From the NCBI GenBank assembly GCA_018350325.1, contig JAEVLN010000021.1:1364001-1428000 (forward strand): DNA of 64,000 nucleotides, read 5' to 3'. This stretch comes from Globodera rostochiensis (taxonomy: Eukaryota; Nematoda; Chromadorea; Rhabditida; Heteroderidae). Numbering within the stretch: position 1 is the stretch's first letter; each line of letters begins with the position of its first letter. The position numbers were made by a program, and so were the translations under genes. The notes below the pieces were generated by a model. The model was not told the DNA's origin and ran no database searches. It saw only the letters and a program-made list of their open reading frames with translations. Below, piece after piece: positions 45,356 to 56,075 of this stretch.

Positions 45356-45569
45356 TTAATACTTATTTTTTTGTTGCTCCCACAATTTCAAAAGTGCTGT
45401 TTCAGCAAAGACTGCATTGTTAATTATTTCAAAAACTTTTGTTTAAAAATTTTCTAAACATCAGCGATTTTCTCTTCCATTGTTTAGAGCAATTGTTTCC
45501 CATACAGCCTTTTACTTATATTCCCATGCTTCTTTCAAGTACGCTTTTTTGAATATAGAGTAGTAGATT
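45356..45569 (-). pseudogene. Decayed two-part coding region
   Basis: Minus strand, first part (about 45569-45443): FKKAYLKEAWEYK, stop TAA, KAVWETIALNNGREN-R, stop TGA, CLENF. The text across the stops is coherent, and each stop is one C-to-T step from CAA or CGA. Second part (45356-45411): acceptor TTAACAATGCAG then FAETALLKLWEQQKNKY and TAA. Either exons of a dead gene or, less likely, introns with retained frames. It resembles the ankyrin fragment in its decay pattern. Family unknown. Confidence 0.4.
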
Positions 45570-45999
45570 TAAATATAACATCAGAAAAAAATATTGCAAA
45601 ATTAGAGCTGAAAATAAAACTATTGTTTCTTTGTTATGTATTTAGTATAGTTAAAGTTAATTCATTTATTATTTTTTTATTTTGTTGATTATGTGTAAAA
45701 AAAATCATTAATTTATTTGAATGTCTGTGTGTAGTCTCGCGCCTTGTTGTTTTGTCAAAAAAAGGGGTGTTTTAATAGTCTAAAGAACTTTTTCGACACA
45801 ACCCCCTAAATTCATTATCTTTTATCTAATAACATAACGACTATTTTTTAACATTTATTTTCAACGAATTTTAGTAAATGTAATATAATTTAGGTAAATT
45901 ATTAGATTTAATAATAATTCATATTTCTTGATTTGGTTTTTATGGAAATATCTATTTTGGACAAATAATTATTAAAATGGATAATTTAATGATTTTATA

Positions 46000-46880
46000 T
46001 AAAAATAGCTAAATTAGAATTTCTTTAATTAAGTGTATAGCTCTCATTTTTTGTAAATCGTTATCCGCGGTCGTTGTCAATTTAGAAATTGACGGTTTTC
46101 TTGTCAATTTGAAAAACTAGGTATATTTTTGGTTATTTGTGTGTATTATATCCTTTACACTTTCTTGATATTTTTAAATATGGTCTTCACATGGGGAAAT
46201 GGATTGTATTTGATTATTCTGATCTGCAGTCAGTTTGCTATCTTTGAATACAAATAAATTTACAATAGATAGCTGCAGCCAAAAAATGTTTATTTTGGAT
46301 TATATTGAACAAATTAGATATTTTACATGTTTTTTTTTAATAATTTTATATTAAAAATCATTTACTAAAAGTTTATCTACGATAATATTTTTTAAATTAA
46401 ATTTAAACTACTTGGTATTTTAATGCTGTGGCTGTATGAGGTATTTGTCTTTTCTTTTCTCAATGTTTTTGGTAAGCTTTTAAAATTTTTGTGCTTATAA
46501 TTATATTATTTATTTGTTTTAAATAACTTTTTGCTTTAAAATTTGTGCAAATTAGCACTTACGCTAAATGAATCTTTTAACATAGTTCTCGATGCTCAAT
46601 TTTAAATGTACAAATTGTCTTAATTAGTATTCATATGATTGAATTAAAAATGTCATATTAGCATTAATAATTAAATTATATGAGAAAATAAATATTTTTA
46701 ATACAAATTTCATTTCATGAACTTTAGTGATAATAATATAAAAATATTAAATAAATCTTAGTAATATTTTTTATTTCTTAAAATCTATGAAAGCAATTGT
46801 AGCCTTCGCCTGGCATTCCAACATAAATCTAATTGATTTCACCGAATGTGGCAGTTAGTGTATTCTTGAATAACAGTTAT
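46000..46880. other. A+T-rich stretch with small islands
   Basis: Islands at about 46060-46110, 46180-46255 and 46795-46860 are open in several frames. At 46180 an ATG ORF gives MVFTWGNGLYLIILICSQFA. At 46800, on the minus strand, an acceptor CAATTAG precedes IYVGMPGEGYNCFHRF and a stop. None can be assigned. Confidence 0.3.
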
Positions 46881-46882
46881 GC

Positions 46883-47050
46883 TGACGAGCCCGAACCCTA
46901 TCCCGAGCCCCAAACTTGGGTAGTCCCCGACCTCCGACATGGCCAACCTCAACCCCTATCTCGCCCGTGGGGTCGGGGAGCAACTCTATTGAACTAGTCT
47001 CGGGTTATTGTTAGTCAATTCTCGAGCCTCGTAGTCATGTCTCGGTAAAT
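46883..47050. repeat. GC-rich repeat island with CGAGCCC / TCGGGG words
   Basis: CGAGCCCGAACCCTATCCCG, GGTCGGGGAGCAAC and TCTCGGGTTATT words stand out sharply from their surroundings and contain partial inverted repeats (CTCGGG..CCCGAG). It resembles the array-type elements of the GC-richer compartment rather than a gene. Confidence 0.45.
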
Positions 47051-47099
47051 TAAGTTTTGAGCATCATTAACAAGGGATTGAACTTGAACACTTTGTCCA

Positions 47100-48096
47100 A
47101 TGCTTCATCAATAAAATTTCTTATGTAAGCAATTTCTAAAAAAAATGTAAAACAAATTTTTTATTGTTTGCGCCAAATACTCTTTAATATTAGTTTAGAA
47201 ATATTTTTTATCTGTTATAAATTTAAATCTTATTATTAAAAACTTAAACTTGATAAAATCAAAACATGAACAATAACAAAATTAATTTAAAATATTTATA
47301 CTATCACGGCAAAATTCCACCATTTAATTAAGTACTCACCGCCTTTTCCCTTTTTAAACAGACTAAACTTATAATTGAGTATAAATGACAAATCATTTAA
47401 TACTTATAGAAATATCTTAAAACATTTTTTTTGTCAGATTTTAATTAGATTTTCTTTGAAACAAATTATTTTTAACTATTTAGGCGTGAAGAGAAGAACA
47501 TGGATGAAAATATTTAAATATTGATGTTAAGTAAGGTGCGTTGAATTATATTGCGCATTTTGATTTTTGAAATAATAATATTAGTAGTGGTTTACAATTA
47601 GAAAATTGATAAGCCTGTTTTAGCAAACTGAATAACTTTTTTGATTTAAATTTCCTGAATCATGAAAATCATTTCGTATTTAAAATATCTTTTTAATATA
47701 TATAATATTTTTGGTTTTGATTTATATGTAAAAGTTTGAGAATAAACTCTGAATAAACATTAAATAATCGCTTTCTGTCCATGTATTTGTTTTTTATTTA
47801 TAAATAGCTTTTTATTTCTTAAAATTTTCAGCTGGGTCTGTCCCAAGTTACATTTTTTAAATATTTCATTTGTTGTAAATTTTAAATTATAAAAATTTAA
47901 CTATTTAGAGTACATGATTTAAAATTTGATTTCCAAGTAAAAATATTTTTTGTTTTTGGACATATGATAAATGAAATAAAATCATTTAAAAGGTTACTTT
48001 ACAAATAATCCATTCCAAGTGATTTATTTCTTTGCTTGAATTTCATTAAAACAAATTAGGTAGTTTTTGTTTTGATTTTAAAATTTTATTTTTCAG
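47100..48096. other. A+T-rich stretch, two short exon-like islands
   Basis: 47485-47517 (+): acceptor CTATTTAG then REEKNMDENI and stop. 47832-47885 (+): acceptor AAATTTTCAG then LGLSQVTFFKYFICCKF and stop. Too short for any assignment. Confidence 0.25.
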
Positions 48097-48307
48097 AGCT
48101 TTAGATGACTTCTTTCATTTTTTAACTATACATTTTCACATGGCTAGAGGAACAAGAAGGCATTTTTTTTGGAGACAAATGAGAAAAATTGAATATTTAA
48201 ATTTTGTAATAACATATCTCTTAATCTCGATCGAGATTTCGAACCTAACGTTAAACAAATTTACTGGTTTGAAAACGCCTTGGTTTTGTTGGCGATCTGA
48301 CATATAA
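48097..48307 (+). CDS. Candidate 69-codon terminal exon
   Basis: A strong acceptor TTTTATTTTTCAG precedes ALDDFFHFLTIHFHMARGTR, RHFFWRQMRKIEYLNFVITY, LLISIEISNLTLNKF and TGLKTPWFCWRSDI to TAA. A DNA segment resembling ACATGGCTAGAGGAACAAGA occurs at 29657 in copy B, where it is ACATGGCTGGGGGAATAGGA. There is a possible membrane segment in the middle. Unknown family. Confidence 0.38.
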
Positions 48308-48626
48308 ATTAACATTTTTACTTTTATAATTTTTAAAAGGTAATGAATGCGTTAAATTTGTCGCATTATATTTTCAATACTATGTTAAGTTGTTCAAGTC
48401 GTTTACACTTTAAGAATTTTCATTGCTTTGTGTGCAAGTTTTTTGGTAAGTATTTTAATGTAATAAGTGTAATATTTATAAATAACAACATTTATTGTTG
48501 AAAAACAACATATTCTATTAAAAAGTAGAATCAACTATTTAAATTATTCGTTTTTGTTTGATATTTAGCGGCAAACTACTTTAAAATAAATTGGCGAATG
48601 ATCAATTAAATTGTATTTTTTAGACC

Positions 48627-48758
48627 ATCATTAAAATTGTTTGATGATACAATTGTTCAAAAGATATGTGTATTTTTATTAGTCGTAAGTTCTTAACTAT
48701 TAATAAAGCATCACCGGGGTGCGTCCAATTCAAATTAAATAAATTATAAATAAGTTAA
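48627..48758 (-). CDS. Candidate coding island
   Basis: Minus frame of 43 codons: LIYNLFNLNWTHPGDALLIV, KNLRLIKIHISFEQLYHQTI, then LMMV and a stop. Only one strand gives a long frame here. No splice partner found. Confidence 0.3.
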
Positions 48759-49473
48759 GCTTTTTAATATTGTTATGGTCTTTTTGGAAGCATTCAAATT
48801 CTAAATTTGTAAAATTTTTTTAAATAAATTTACTCGTGAAGAAAGTTGGAATTGTCGGTCTGCAAGTGCTGAATAATTTTTTGCTTTTTTCTAAACAAAA
48901 AAGCTTATGTAAAAAATATTTTAGTTATTATTTGTTGTTTTAATTTATTTTAAATAATTTAATTTTTTTTAATTTAATGTACATGTTTAATAGGTATATT
49001 ATTATCCATTTTTTAAAAATATTTGTTAATTATAGTAAAATAGATTTACTTTTGGTTTTTAATCAAGTTTTGAAAAGTTAAAAGGGTTTAAAAATTTCAA
49101 AATAATCTATCTGAATTCTCGCATAGGTAAATATTCTTTTATAAAATTTTGTGCTCATCTTTGCGTTAATCTTCCTCTTCCATGTCTTTTCGAAATCATT
49201 AATTTTTAAAATTTAAAAATACGAATTTTCTCGTGTTTTAAGCTTAGTAGTAAAATTAATTTTCGTTCATTTTCGAGTTCATTTGAGTTTAAGTTCAAAG
49301 GCATCTAAAAATTATTATGTAATTACTTATTATATTTATTGCTATTTTGCTATCGGTTGTTTTTGAATTGTCTTTTTTAATATTTGTTTTTATAAGTAAT
49401 AATTATTTTTCGTTTTTAAAATGAAAATTTTATTTTGTTAAGCTGATTAAAAATTTATAATTTTTGTAATAAT

Positions 49474-49550
49474 TTATCGTTTTATTTTGAAAGTCTTAAT
49501 CGATGACTCGTCCTGTTTGTGAGCGCAATGTAGTGCAAGCGAAAAGTCGC
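49474..49550 (-). pseudogene. SH2-domain-like exon fragment
   Basis: Minus strand: acceptor CTTCACACACAG then GDFSLALHCAHKQDESSIKT, FKIKR and a stop. The pattern GDFSL....(15).IKTFKI fits strands C and D of SH2 domains (usually GdfsLSv....vkhfkI), which bind phosphotyrosine. It stops where the rest of the domain should follow. The island is open in every frame, including a 58-codon plus ORF with ATG (49503 on, MTRPVCERNVVQAKSRLCVK), so the call rests on motif likeness only. Confidence 0.35.
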
Positions 49551-49901
49551 CTGTGTGTGAAGCGGGACGTTTTTGGATTGTTCCTTTTATTTAAATTACA
49601 AATTTACTATTTTGTAAAAATTTTGTTTATTTTTTTGTCATTTAATAAGATAAAAGAATGCAAGTTGATATTTTAAATAATTAAATATAAGCAATATTTA
49701 TTTTAGTTTATTTTGATTGAATAGACTTATTTAGTTTTATACTTTTTTAACTGTGTATTAATTAAAGACTGTCACCATTAAAAAAAATAGAGCAATGCCA
49801 TTAATTAATTACACATATTGTTTGTTGCTTGTTAAATTACTTATATAAGCTAAAATATTAATAGAAATAAAATAGTAAATTTTAAATTTGATACTGTTGA
49901 C

Positions 49902-50114
49902 CAGTGTTTTCCTGTTCCAGCTTGGCCTGTTCTGTTCCTGTTCTGTTCCTGTTCTGTTCCTGTTCTGTTCCTGTTCTGTTCCTGTTCTGTTCCTGTTCTG
50001 TTCCTGTTCTGTTCCTGTTCCTGTTCTATTCTAGAATTTAGAACAGCACAGGAACAGATTCAAAATCCTTGGAACAGGAACAGAACAGGCCAAGCTAGAA
50101 CAGGGTAAAAATTG
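49902..50114. mobile_element. Foldback hAT-like element with CTGTTC array
   Basis: The left arm CAGTGTTTTCCTGTTCCAGC..GGCCTGTTCTGTTC is followed by about ten CTGTTCTGTTC-type units. The right arm GGAACAGAACAGGCCAAGCT and on reverses it. The RNA of either strand could fold completely. The flanking 8-mers do not match. Confidence 0.7.
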
Positions 50115-50177
50115 AAGAATTGAACTTTTATTGAGTGATATATTTGAAATTTTCCAATTATTCGTTATGATCTCACG

Positions 50178-50330
50178 TGGCGCAGTGGTTAAACGGAGTG
50201 ACTATACTCAATTTTGTCTAATGTTCAACTTGCCTAGTAAAAATCTTTGTTATTCTTTTTATTTAATTTTTTTTTTGTATAATGGTGAGTGATGCCTGAG
50301 GCTGTGGGTTCGAACTTCGAACCTCCGACT
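50178..50330 (+). repeat. tRNA-like or SINE-like sequence, interrupted
   Basis: TGGCGCAGTGG at 50178-50188 fits the RNA polymerase III A box, and GGTTCGAAC at 50307-50315 fits the B box (TpsiC arm), with CGAAC/GTTCG pairing around it. They are about 120 bp apart instead of the usual 30-50, separated by T-rich sequence. No complete cloverleaf can be drawn, so this is a tRNA pseudogene or tRNA-derived repeat rather than a working tRNA. Confidence 0.45.
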
Positions 50331-50514
50331 GTTAAATGATTTTTTTTCTTTCTTTTTATGAACTTTGAAGCTAATTTTAAAAATATTTTAGATTTTTATT
50401 TTTTGAAGGCATAGATAGATATTATTATTTTTTTCTTTAAATTGAAAAAAAATCATAAGGTGGGGCTTTTTGATTTCTAACTTTTAAAAATTAAGACCAA
50501 TTATTTAAAAAACT

Positions 50515-50600
50515 CAAAATCGTCAACCCGGGCCCCTCCCATTCTAAAAAGCTTCAAAAAATGGTTGCAAATCCCTTAAATAATTAAAGTTGAACAGTTG
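50515..50600. repeat. Flank of the GC hairpin repeat family, core lost
   Basis: CCCGGGCCCCTCCCATTCTA followed by AAAAGCTTCAAAAAATGGTTGCAAATC (in part) is the usual right flank of the hairpin repeat. It is the only clear trace of that family in the second A+T-rich block. Confidence 0.5.
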
Positions 50601-50658
50601 TTTAAAGGAAGACTAATCCAATAAAATAATTAATCATTTCTGAGAATATTTAAACCTT

Positions 50659-50778
50659 TTATAATGTGTCTCTCAGATAATTTTTTGCCAGTTGCGCAAC
50701 ATAGGCATGGAACATGATTATTAGTGACCAATTGTGCATTTCCCCAGAAAATGCGTCTTCATTCAAAAATAGTATTTA
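50659..50778 (-). CDS. Candidate coding island
   Basis: A minus frame of about 38 codons reads LNEDAFSGEMHNWSLIIMFH then AYVAQLAKNYLRDTL and TAA. The residue mix is very protein-like and only this strand gives a long frame. No acceptor is certain. Unknown family. Confidence 0.35.
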
Positions 50779-50906
50779 AATTTAGTAGAAGTAAAGAACA
50801 ATTATTAAATAAATATGATTCTGAATTAAGCGACACAATAACACTGCAAATTAGCTAGAGCCCTATTGTCTTAAAATTTGGTGTTAATCGATTTTATGAA
50901 TTTTTC

Positions 50907-51162
50907 CAGGCCTGTGCACGGTTACCAATTTTCGTAACCGTAACCGCCCGTGCTCAAACACCCGTAACCGTTAACCGCCCGTAACCGCCCGTCCTCAAAA
51001 TCTCATAACCGTTAACCGCCCGCGGTTATCCGCGGTAACCGCCTTATTTAAAAATCAATAAAGTTTTTCAGATTTCGAAAAATCGATTTTTCAAAACTAA
51101 ACCGCGGGTAACCGGAGTTAACCGCGGATAACCGCGGTTACGGGTAACCGTGCACAGGCCTG
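50907..51162. mobile_element. hAT-type MITE with perfect 8-bp target duplication
   Basis: Terminal inverted repeats CAGGCCTGTGCACGGTTACC and GGTAACCGTGCACAGGCCTG are perfect over 20 bp. The insert is flanked on both sides by AATTTTTC (50899-50906 and 51163-51170). Between the ends are arrays of GTTAACCGCCCG and their inverted form. At 256 bp and without coding capacity it is a MITE. The 8-bp duplication and CAGG-type ends place it with the hAT superfamily. It is the youngest-looking insertion in the window. Confidence 0.92.
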
Positions 51163-51170
51163 AATTTTTC

Positions 51171-52280
51171 TATAAATTTTTTTTTCTTAAGCTTTACATC
51201 CTTTTTGTTGCGGCGTTTCTAAGATTACGTTATTATTAATTTTTTTGTCTTTTTTTGTTTTTATTTTAAATTAAGGTTGAAACCCCGATCGGGAATTTGA
51301 AATTTACGGGAAACCCGAAGAAGGAGTGTTGTGCTTTAACTCACTTGGTACTTGCACCAAAAAAAAGTTATGACTATCTTATTAGATTAATATTTCTTGT
51401 AACGTAAAGATTAAAATTTAATTTTTATGATATTATTTTCAAATATAGGATTGATCTTTGATCTTATTCTTCAATATTTATTAATTTTAGATAAATTAGT
51501 TTTTAAAATTTATTTTACATAGTTTAGGCTACCAACAATTATGTGAGTTCAATATTTTTGATATTATACTGAATAACCGGCCTTGCTCCCGTTGGCGTCC
51601 GTGAAAGGATGTATGCAAACGAATTTTTATATGTTAATGCGTTATAGATTTAATAATTTATCTACATGAAAATTTGTTAATATTTTTTACAGCGTTTTTT
51701 TTTATTATTTCATTTATATTGCTTTTAATTATAAACTTTGTTTTAAATACAGAAGAGAATTGTTTCGTGTTTCGATTGTTCCTTGATCAACTTATTTTTA
51801 TTTATGTTTTAATATTATTGATTTTCTAATATTTAATATTTTATGTAGGCATAGACTTAATGCATCTTAATCTTGTATTAACCGCTTGTACAACAATTTA
51901 GACAACCTAATTTGTAGATCAATATTATTATTTATATTTTGGGTTTATTATTTACCTTAGTCGACGTGCGTTGTTGTGTGATTATTTAAAAATAGTTTAA
52001 GCATTTATAATAATAAATAGTTTCATCCCGAGGTGTTTGTTTTAATCAACGATTATGCTTTATTTATAAAAAATCAATATTTAAAAACTAGGGTTAAGAA
52101 GTTATTTCTTGTTTTTTAAATTATCGAAATACACAACTTTAAAAAGACATAAATTGTGATTTTATAAAAAAATTAAATGAATGCAATGAACAATTACATA
52201 TTTGTGTAAAATATATGCCAAATTAATGCGTTTGCGTTGAATTAAATGATTGGTTAAAAATAAATAATTTGTCCTAAAAA
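51171..52280. other. A+T-rich stretch with one island
   Basis: An island at 51575-51640 reads CIHPFTDANGSKAGYSV (minus) or ITGLAPVGVRERMYANEF (plus). 51960-51981 repeats 34247-34268. Nothing else is seen. Confidence 0.35.
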
Positions 52281-52284
52281 TATA

Positions 52285-52437
52285 ATGTTAAATAGAAATT
52301 TACTCAAACCTGATCGTAAACCTGCAATTTTTGTTCTATTGACATTTTTGTGTGTCATGGTATATTTGGAGTCGGGTAAACAAAGTAAACTATGTTGTGA
52401 CCTAAAGGACTACTGTACCAAAATTCACAAAAGATAA
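52285..52437 (+). CDS. Small ORF with signal-anchor-like segment and Cys tail
   Basis: ATG to TAA, 50 residues. Positions 1-13 are basic (MLNRNLLKPDRKP). Positions 14-29 are hydrophobic (AIFVLLTFLCVMVYLE), fitting a signal peptide or signal anchor. The tail GKQSKLCCDLKDYCTKIHKR has three cysteines in CC.....C spacing. Secreted Cys-containing small proteins are common among nematode effectors, but nothing here proves secretion or function. Codon use is mixed rather than purely A/T-driven. No splice site is needed. It lies at the start of the A-rich segment (52.2-56.4 kb). Confidence 0.42.
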   Translation: MLNRNLLKPDRKPAIFVLLTFLCVMVYLESGKQSKLCCDLKDYCTKIHKR

Positions 52438-52722
52438 ATGATTTTGCAAATATACAAAAATTTGAAACATAAAATGTTAACTAATATTTTACTTCTTTAT
52501 ATTTGACAGTTATAATATTGATTGTAAAAAACATGTATTATACAAATATTGAAATGCAAATTTGAATAAAAATAAACATAAAATAGCTATTAATTTTTTG
52601 TCACCAATAACATTTGAACAAATTTAATTTATAAGCAAATGTTAATTAAAAATTAATTAAAGCCAGGCTGATATCTAATATTTGCGTACAAAATTTTAAT
52701 AAAAGATACTTTTGTGATTTAG

Positions 52723-52871
52723 AAAACGAACAATCGGCATCATACTCACGTTAAAATACTTATTTTGCATCAAAAATGACTTTGAAACGTTTAAAACTCA
52801 CTTAATTAATTATAAAGTTAAATATTTTTTGTCTCCTTCATTGATTTTTCATAATTTATATAAGAGCAAAT
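52723..52871 (+). CDS. Candidate exon after the small ORF
   Basis: Acceptor TTTGTGATTTAG then KRTIGIILTLKYLFCIKNDF, ETFKTHLINYKVKYFLSPSL and IFHNLYKSK to TAA, 49 codons. A+T-rich codons; the frame could be chance. Confidence 0.22.
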
Positions 52872-53029
52872 AAATATTTACCAGAAAAAAGTTAACAAAT
52901 AAGTACATCAAGTTTGAATTCAAATAATTTGGTAACAAATTTATAAAAGGTATTCACGGAAAAAAGTTAAAACCTTTGAGAATGAAAAATCCTCAATAAA
53001 ATATTTAAGTAAATAAAAATAATCATTGA

Positions 53030-53110
53030 CTTATAAAGAAAGCGACAGCCGCCTACCTTTGAACGTCTCGCTGAAAAGTTTCCATGCAATTCACGAATTT
53101 ATTAATATTA
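53030..53110 (+). CDS. Candidate terminal exon
   Basis: An island open in two plus frames: KESDSRLPLNVSLKSFHAIH (to a stop 28 codons on) and KRQPPTFERLAEKFPCNSRI (22 codons). A similar but shorter island with CGGCGAGATTC-like words is at 18360. Frame not decidable. Confidence 0.22.
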
Positions 53111-53859
53111 TTTCCTAAAAAAAGTATTTAGCTGTAAAAATACAATTTTAAAGTACTAAACTTAATAATAAATTAAAAATCTAAACTATAAACAAAGAAC
53201 ACAAATTAAAAATACGCAATATTTTAAAATAACATTATAATATCAAGCGTAAAATTAAGTAAAAAGAAATATCAAATAAATTATTAGTTACGCTTTAAAG
53301 CATCTAAAATTTAATTAATTTAATAAATATGCTTTTCTTTATTTATAACTAGAGATTCGTTTAAGTTATTGCAACATTGGTATTAATCAATCATAGTTGA
53401 ATTAACTAATAATGTATTTAAATACTAATAGCAAATACAATGGTTTGTGGATTACTAAAATTTATATTCCATATAAATATTTAATAATACAAAAAAATTT
53501 AATTCATTACATATTTCATAAATCATTTAGCTCATTTAAAAGAATTACTCACTTTAAATTAACCTAAACTAACAAAATTATAAACATTTTTATCCAAAAA
53601 TATAACAAATTCAATATTTAGCTATAAACAAAACAATTACAGAAATACTCTGAAATTTATCTCATTACAAAACAAATAAATACAAAGGTTATACAAATCA
53701 TTTTCGAGACTACCAAAATCTTAATAATCAAAATATTCAAAATTTATAAAATATTACACAATAATAGAGTATATTAAAGGCGTTAAATAATAATATAAAA
53801 AACGATAATTTTACAACAAATGTTTATTGAATTGCGCGCAATGAAACGGCATTTATTGC

Positions 53860-53949
53860 ATGTTTTATGCGCTAATTGAGCAAACGCATATAAATCAGGA
53901 GTGGCCTCATCAAAATAAACCATTTTTCATTATATATGGTAAAAAATAG
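53860..53949 (+). CDS. Candidate exon or short ORF
   Basis: ATG at 53860; MFYALIEQTHINQEWPHQNK then PFFIIYGKK to TAG, with a donor ATATG|GTAAAA inside the end. Overlapping frames are also open (FIELRAMKRHLLHVLCAN). Confidence 0.25.
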   Translation: MFYALIEQTHINQEWPHQNKPFFIIYGKK

Positions 53950-54599
53950 AATCAAGCAATTTGGATATAGCTACTTTAAGTTAATCTGCACACAGCTTAA
54001 TTATAAATTCTGGAACCTAGTCAACATTATAAAAATAAAATATTAGTTGTTGAGGTCCGAAGTCTTGTAAAAGTATAAACAGAAACAAATTAATTCTGCA
54101 TATCATGTTCTAAATTTATTTTAAACGAAATCCACCATTGAAGCCAAAATTTATTTTATGTTATAATTAAATCAATTATGGAATTTAAAGACCATAAAAA
54201 ATAAGATGCTTTTACTATGAGCCTCTTTTTGTTTAAAATTTAGAAAAAAACAAATAAAATAAGTTAAATTAAACAATCAATACATTTAAATAAAACTGAA
54301 ACCTTTTTTAATTAAAATTATTTTTTAAATAATAATGCAGTGAATTGTAAATTTTGCACATTTGTGTGCGTCTACTTCCACATTTCAAAAGCATATTAAT
54401 TGAAATTTAATGTTTCGAAGATTTAAATAAAGCCGAGATGATTATCCGAACACAATAATGCAAAGAAAGGCGCAAATTAATTAGGAAAATAAATGCGATA
54501 AGAATATGGGATTACAAACAAAATAATATTATAATTAAATATTTATTATATTCAAATGAAAATAATATTTGAGTTCTTCTAAAAAGTAATTATTTTGGA

Positions 54600-54785
54600 A
54601 ATAAATATATTTAAATTATTACATTGTTAACGATTGAACTCAAATAAAATAATTCCTTTCAAAAATAGTAAACAAATTAAATGGCATTCTTATTATGATA
54701 TTAATCAATCAATACATTCACAAAACGATAAAAAGTATGCCTCAGACACGCAAAGCGAAAAGAATTTTAAGTGACATGAACTTTT
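54600..54785. repeat. Inverted duplicate, second arm
   Basis: Reverse complement of 20470-20650. Here the plus strand reads NGILIMILINQYIHKTIKSM and continues to a TAG at about 54800. After the TAG the same frame resumes with an ATG (MINATQRIITYQQ, donor CAG|GTGCAT). Confidence 0.65.
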
Positions 54786-54978
54786 CAAAAATAAAATATT
54801 AGATGATCAATGCGACACAGCGCATCATCACGTACCAACAGGTGCATATTTTTATTTTAAATAAAATGTATTGCTCAGTTATTTTCGAACTATATAAAAC
54901 TATATTTTAAATAATTATATAATTAATTCTAATAAACAAACTTAAAGAGAGTATTTATAAATAGATAAATCAAAATAA

Positions 54979-55191
54979 AAATTACAAAACCAACACCTAG
55001 AGATTAACTACTGCCTGCGGATTAAAATAGAATTTTTGTTTCTGACAGTAGTCACAAAAAATAAAAAATTTTATAGATTATGTATATATTGTTATTACAA
55101 TAAAAATCAAACCAACTTTAAGTCAAAAATAAAAGATATTAATATATTAAACTGTAATTCTAGTTTCAAATTAAAGAACGTAATATATTGA
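54979..55191 (+). other. 71-codon stop-free frame
   Basis: No ATG start; reads KLQNQHLEINYCLRIKIEFL, FLTVVTKNKKFYRLCIYCYY and so on. In DNA this A-rich a frame of this length is within chance expectation. Noted because of its Cys content. Confidence 0.18.
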
Positions 55192-55521
55192 TTATACCTA
55201 CGAGTTGGAAGAATTAAAATAACAAAATTTATCAAAAATAAAATAACAATTTTTAAAAATCAAATCGAAAAATCAGAATAGTATCAAAATTTTGTAATGG
55301 GACCATAACCGTGCAATGAACCCATCCCACGAACACGAATAATTGGCATATTAAAATATAAGAATTAGATATACAATATAAACTTTCGATTGACAAGTAT
55401 AAAATAATATAGAAAAAATTTAATTTTGTCTATAAAAGTAATTTGGCAAACAAACTTAACCAATTTCCAAGCAACGCAATAATTATATACGGTTAAACTT
55501 CTAAAAGGAAATTTTAACTAG

Positions 55522-55677
55522 ATGGATGCCCGTGTAGCTTCGTCGCATTACTCCACAAATTGGTTATTCATGGAGGAACTGTGCAAAAAAAAATTTTTTG
55601 CTAAATTAAATGATGTTAGAAATAAAATAAATTGGGGGTGCAGACAGGCGCCGTTGATTATTAGTATAAATATGTAA
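55522..55677 (+). CDS. ORF of 51 residues
   Basis: An ACTAG directly precedes the ATG, so the ORF may be an exon with an acceptor rather than a start. It reads MDARVASSHYSTNWLFMEEL, CKKKFFAKLNDVRNKINW, GCRQAPLIISINM to TAA. A balanced residue mix for this region. Family unknown. Confidence 0.32.
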   Translation: MDARVASSHYSTNWLFMEELCKKKFFAKLNDVRNKINWGCRQAPLIISINM

Positions 55678-55949
55678 TTTAAAAAAATTTAATGTTATAA
55701 TATTGAAATTAATTACAAAATAAAATTTGCATAAAATTGATAAACACAATTTAAAATAAAATAAAAAAGTTACATGTAAAACACATAAAATAAATGTAAT
55801 ATAAAAATTGTTTCGCATAATTAACTTACAATACTACAAACTAGACACAACGGAATTTAAAAATTTATTTAATAATATTTATAAATAGTAATGTTTGTAT
55901 TTCTTATGGATTTAATTTTTAATTTTTATGCGTTTTAATAAAAAATAAT

Positions 55950-56075
55950 AAAATTTTTTTAACCATATTTCTATAACTTTGAGGCAAAGTCATTTATAAA
56001 TGGCGCCGAACGACGAAAATTTTTCCCAATCGTGTACAACATCATTTTACTGCTTTAAAAAGCCCGGGCACAAAT
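55950..56075. other. GC island open in several frames
   Basis: Plus: FEAKSFINGAERRKFFPIVY, or from ATG MAPNDENFSQSCTTSFYCFK. Minus: MMLYTIGKNFRRSAPFINDF. At least one frame may be or have been coding; no splice evidence decides. Confidence 0.3.

Noticed and set aside
31615..45569. Reassigned stop codons (TAA/TAG as Gln), prompted by in-frame stops in coherent protein text
   Set aside because: F1 and F3 in the same DNA use TAA/TGA as stops and have none internally, so decay is the simpler explanation.
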